From assembly GCA_965242845.1 (NCBI GenBank), contig CBDETC010000003.1, positions 1,116,001 to 1,180,000 of the forward strand: a stretch of 64,000 nt of DNA, given 5' to 3'. The position numbers were made by a program, and so were the translations under genes. This document shows positions 63,434-64,000 of the stretch, piece after piece. The notes beneath the pieces were generated by a model. The model was not told the DNA's origin. It saw only the letters and a list, made by a program, of their open reading frames with translations, and made no database searches. The DNA comes from RHLJ01 sp965242845 (GTDB lineage: Bacteria; Bacteroidota; Rhodothermia; Balneolales; Balneolaceae). Position 1 is the first letter of the stretch, and each line of letters begins with the position of its first letter.

Positions 63434-63805
63434 ATGGAAATAAATAGCCTAAAAGAATTAGAATTATTGAACAAAATGATTTTGGAAGCTAAGTTCTCAA
63501 AAGATCCTATTGATGAAAGACTAATAGGTAGTCCATATACTGCAGAGATAGCTAATAAGGTTTATGATTCTATAATTGACGAACTAAAAAAAAATGAAGC
63601 CGAAAGTTTAGAATTTTGGCTTTTAGAAAGAAAAATGAATAAACAAAGCCATTCCAAGTTTTACGAGATAGGTTCATCTTATGCCAAGAAAATTGATGGA
63701 ATGAGGTTTAGTAAGGAAAAAAAGACTAAATACATTCGAGATGTATTTAGTCCATTTGAGATTTCTGATGAATTATTAGAAGAAATACTCCGTGAAATAG
63801 AATAA
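63434..63805 (+). CDS. Candidate immunity protein of the toxin remnant, 123 residues
   Basis: A small, charged, mostly helical protein (LKELELLNKMILEAKF, AEIANKVYDSIIDELKKNE, ISDELLEEILREIE) without signal peptide, so cytoplasmic. It begins 4 bp after the stop of the toxin remnant. No family is recognised. Its role is inferred from position. A second copy of the RAYT left end follows within a few bases. Confidence 0.6.
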   Translation: MEINSLKELELLNKMILEAKFSKDPIDERLIGSPYTAEIANKVYDSIIDELKKNEAESLEFWLLERKMNKQSHSKFYEIGSSYAKKIDGMRFSKEKKTKYIRDVFSPFEISDELLEEILREIE

Positions 63806-63807
63806 TA

Positions 63808-63940
63808 CCCGCAGCTCTCTTAAGTCTATGACTTAAGAGAGCAAGCCAAGCAAGTCTCTGACTTGCGTTAAGGCATAGAAGTACAAAGATTTAGCTATGC
63901 CTTTCAAAATCCACAACCATCAACAAGCTCATTTCATAAC
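63808..63940 (+). mobile_element. Truncated second copy of the RAYT element (left end only)
   Basis: From CCCGCAGCTCTC onward the DNA matches 61577 onward with few differences, including both hairpins and the first 14 codons of the transposase (ATG at 63897). The match ends at ATAAC (63940). The codon across the junction is followed by TAG, so no fusion protein is made. Confidence 0.85.
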
Positions 63941-64000
63941 GTAGTTGACCCGGTGATTGATCTTAGTGGAACTGTTTCCACGGAATCTGAACCCAACCTA
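63941..64000 (+). pseudogene. RHS core fragment, continues beyond the window
   Basis: The frame GTA-GTT-GAC reads VVDPVIDLSGTVSTESEPNL, matching the start of the PPC-like domain of the main RHS gene (about 56029) and of orphan cassette 1 (about 58625). It begins abruptly at the end of the truncated RAYT copy. A further cassette is expected to the right of the window. Confidence 0.75.

Overview
The window looks like chromosomal DNA of a Balneolaceae-type bacterium (Balneola/Gracilimonas relatives within Bacteroidota/Balneolota). The reasons are two proteins ending in a type A T9SS sorting domain with the NYPNPFNP signature, a TonB receptor paired with a DUF4249 lipoprotein, many secreted S9/S41/tricorn-type peptidases, a c-type cytochrome maturation operon, and promoters of the Bacteroidota form TTTG-N19-TAnnTTTG. 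The assignment rests on gene content only.

Layout. 1-13 kb: a 5'-truncated tricorn-like protease, gamma-glutamyltransferase, a C-terminal processing protease, hslU/hslV, ribonuclease G/E, murA, a biotin-carrier protein and small hypotheticals, mostly on the minus strand. 13.9-25.7 kb: a Spx/ArsC-like protein, a DUF3108 protein, dut, a DPP-IV-like S9 peptidase, the ccmC-ccmD-ccmE-ccmF operon, a GH10 xylanase and truA. 26-33 kb: DUF4249 plus TonB receptor, tRNA-Asn(GUU), a serine hydrolase, an acyltransferase, a small outer-membrane-like protein and an ankyrin lipoprotein. 33-41 kb: a signalling block with two class III nucleotidyl cyclases (one fused to an AraC-type DNA-binding domain), an AraC regulator, a small redox-type operon and a Crp/Fnr-like regulator. 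41-47.6 kb: a BNR-repeat secreted protein, a T9SS cargo protein and a short PilB/GspE-type ATPase.

The accessory part is 47.9-64 kb, a polymorphic-toxin (RHS) locus. Two secreted VGIGT-repeat proteins with coiled-coil tails precede a 2338-residue RHS protein that ends in a GIY-YIG-like nuclease candidate and is followed 5 bp later by a candidate immunity gene. Behind it lies a row of displaced C-terminal cassettes. Each keeps part of the RHS core, which gives homology for recombination, or only a toxin remnant, followed by its own candidate immunity gene. Two of the displaced toxins look like HExxH metallopeptidases (M91/NleD-like), each followed by a likely lipoprotein. One cassette is inactivated by a Trp-to-TGA change. 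Another is split by an insertion of a RAYT/IS200-type Y1 transposase element whose boundaries can be read from the sequence. A second, truncated copy of that element joins a further RHS core fragment at the right edge. The locus appears to be a reservoir of toxin tips that could be swapped onto the full-length RHS gene, and it continues beyond the window.
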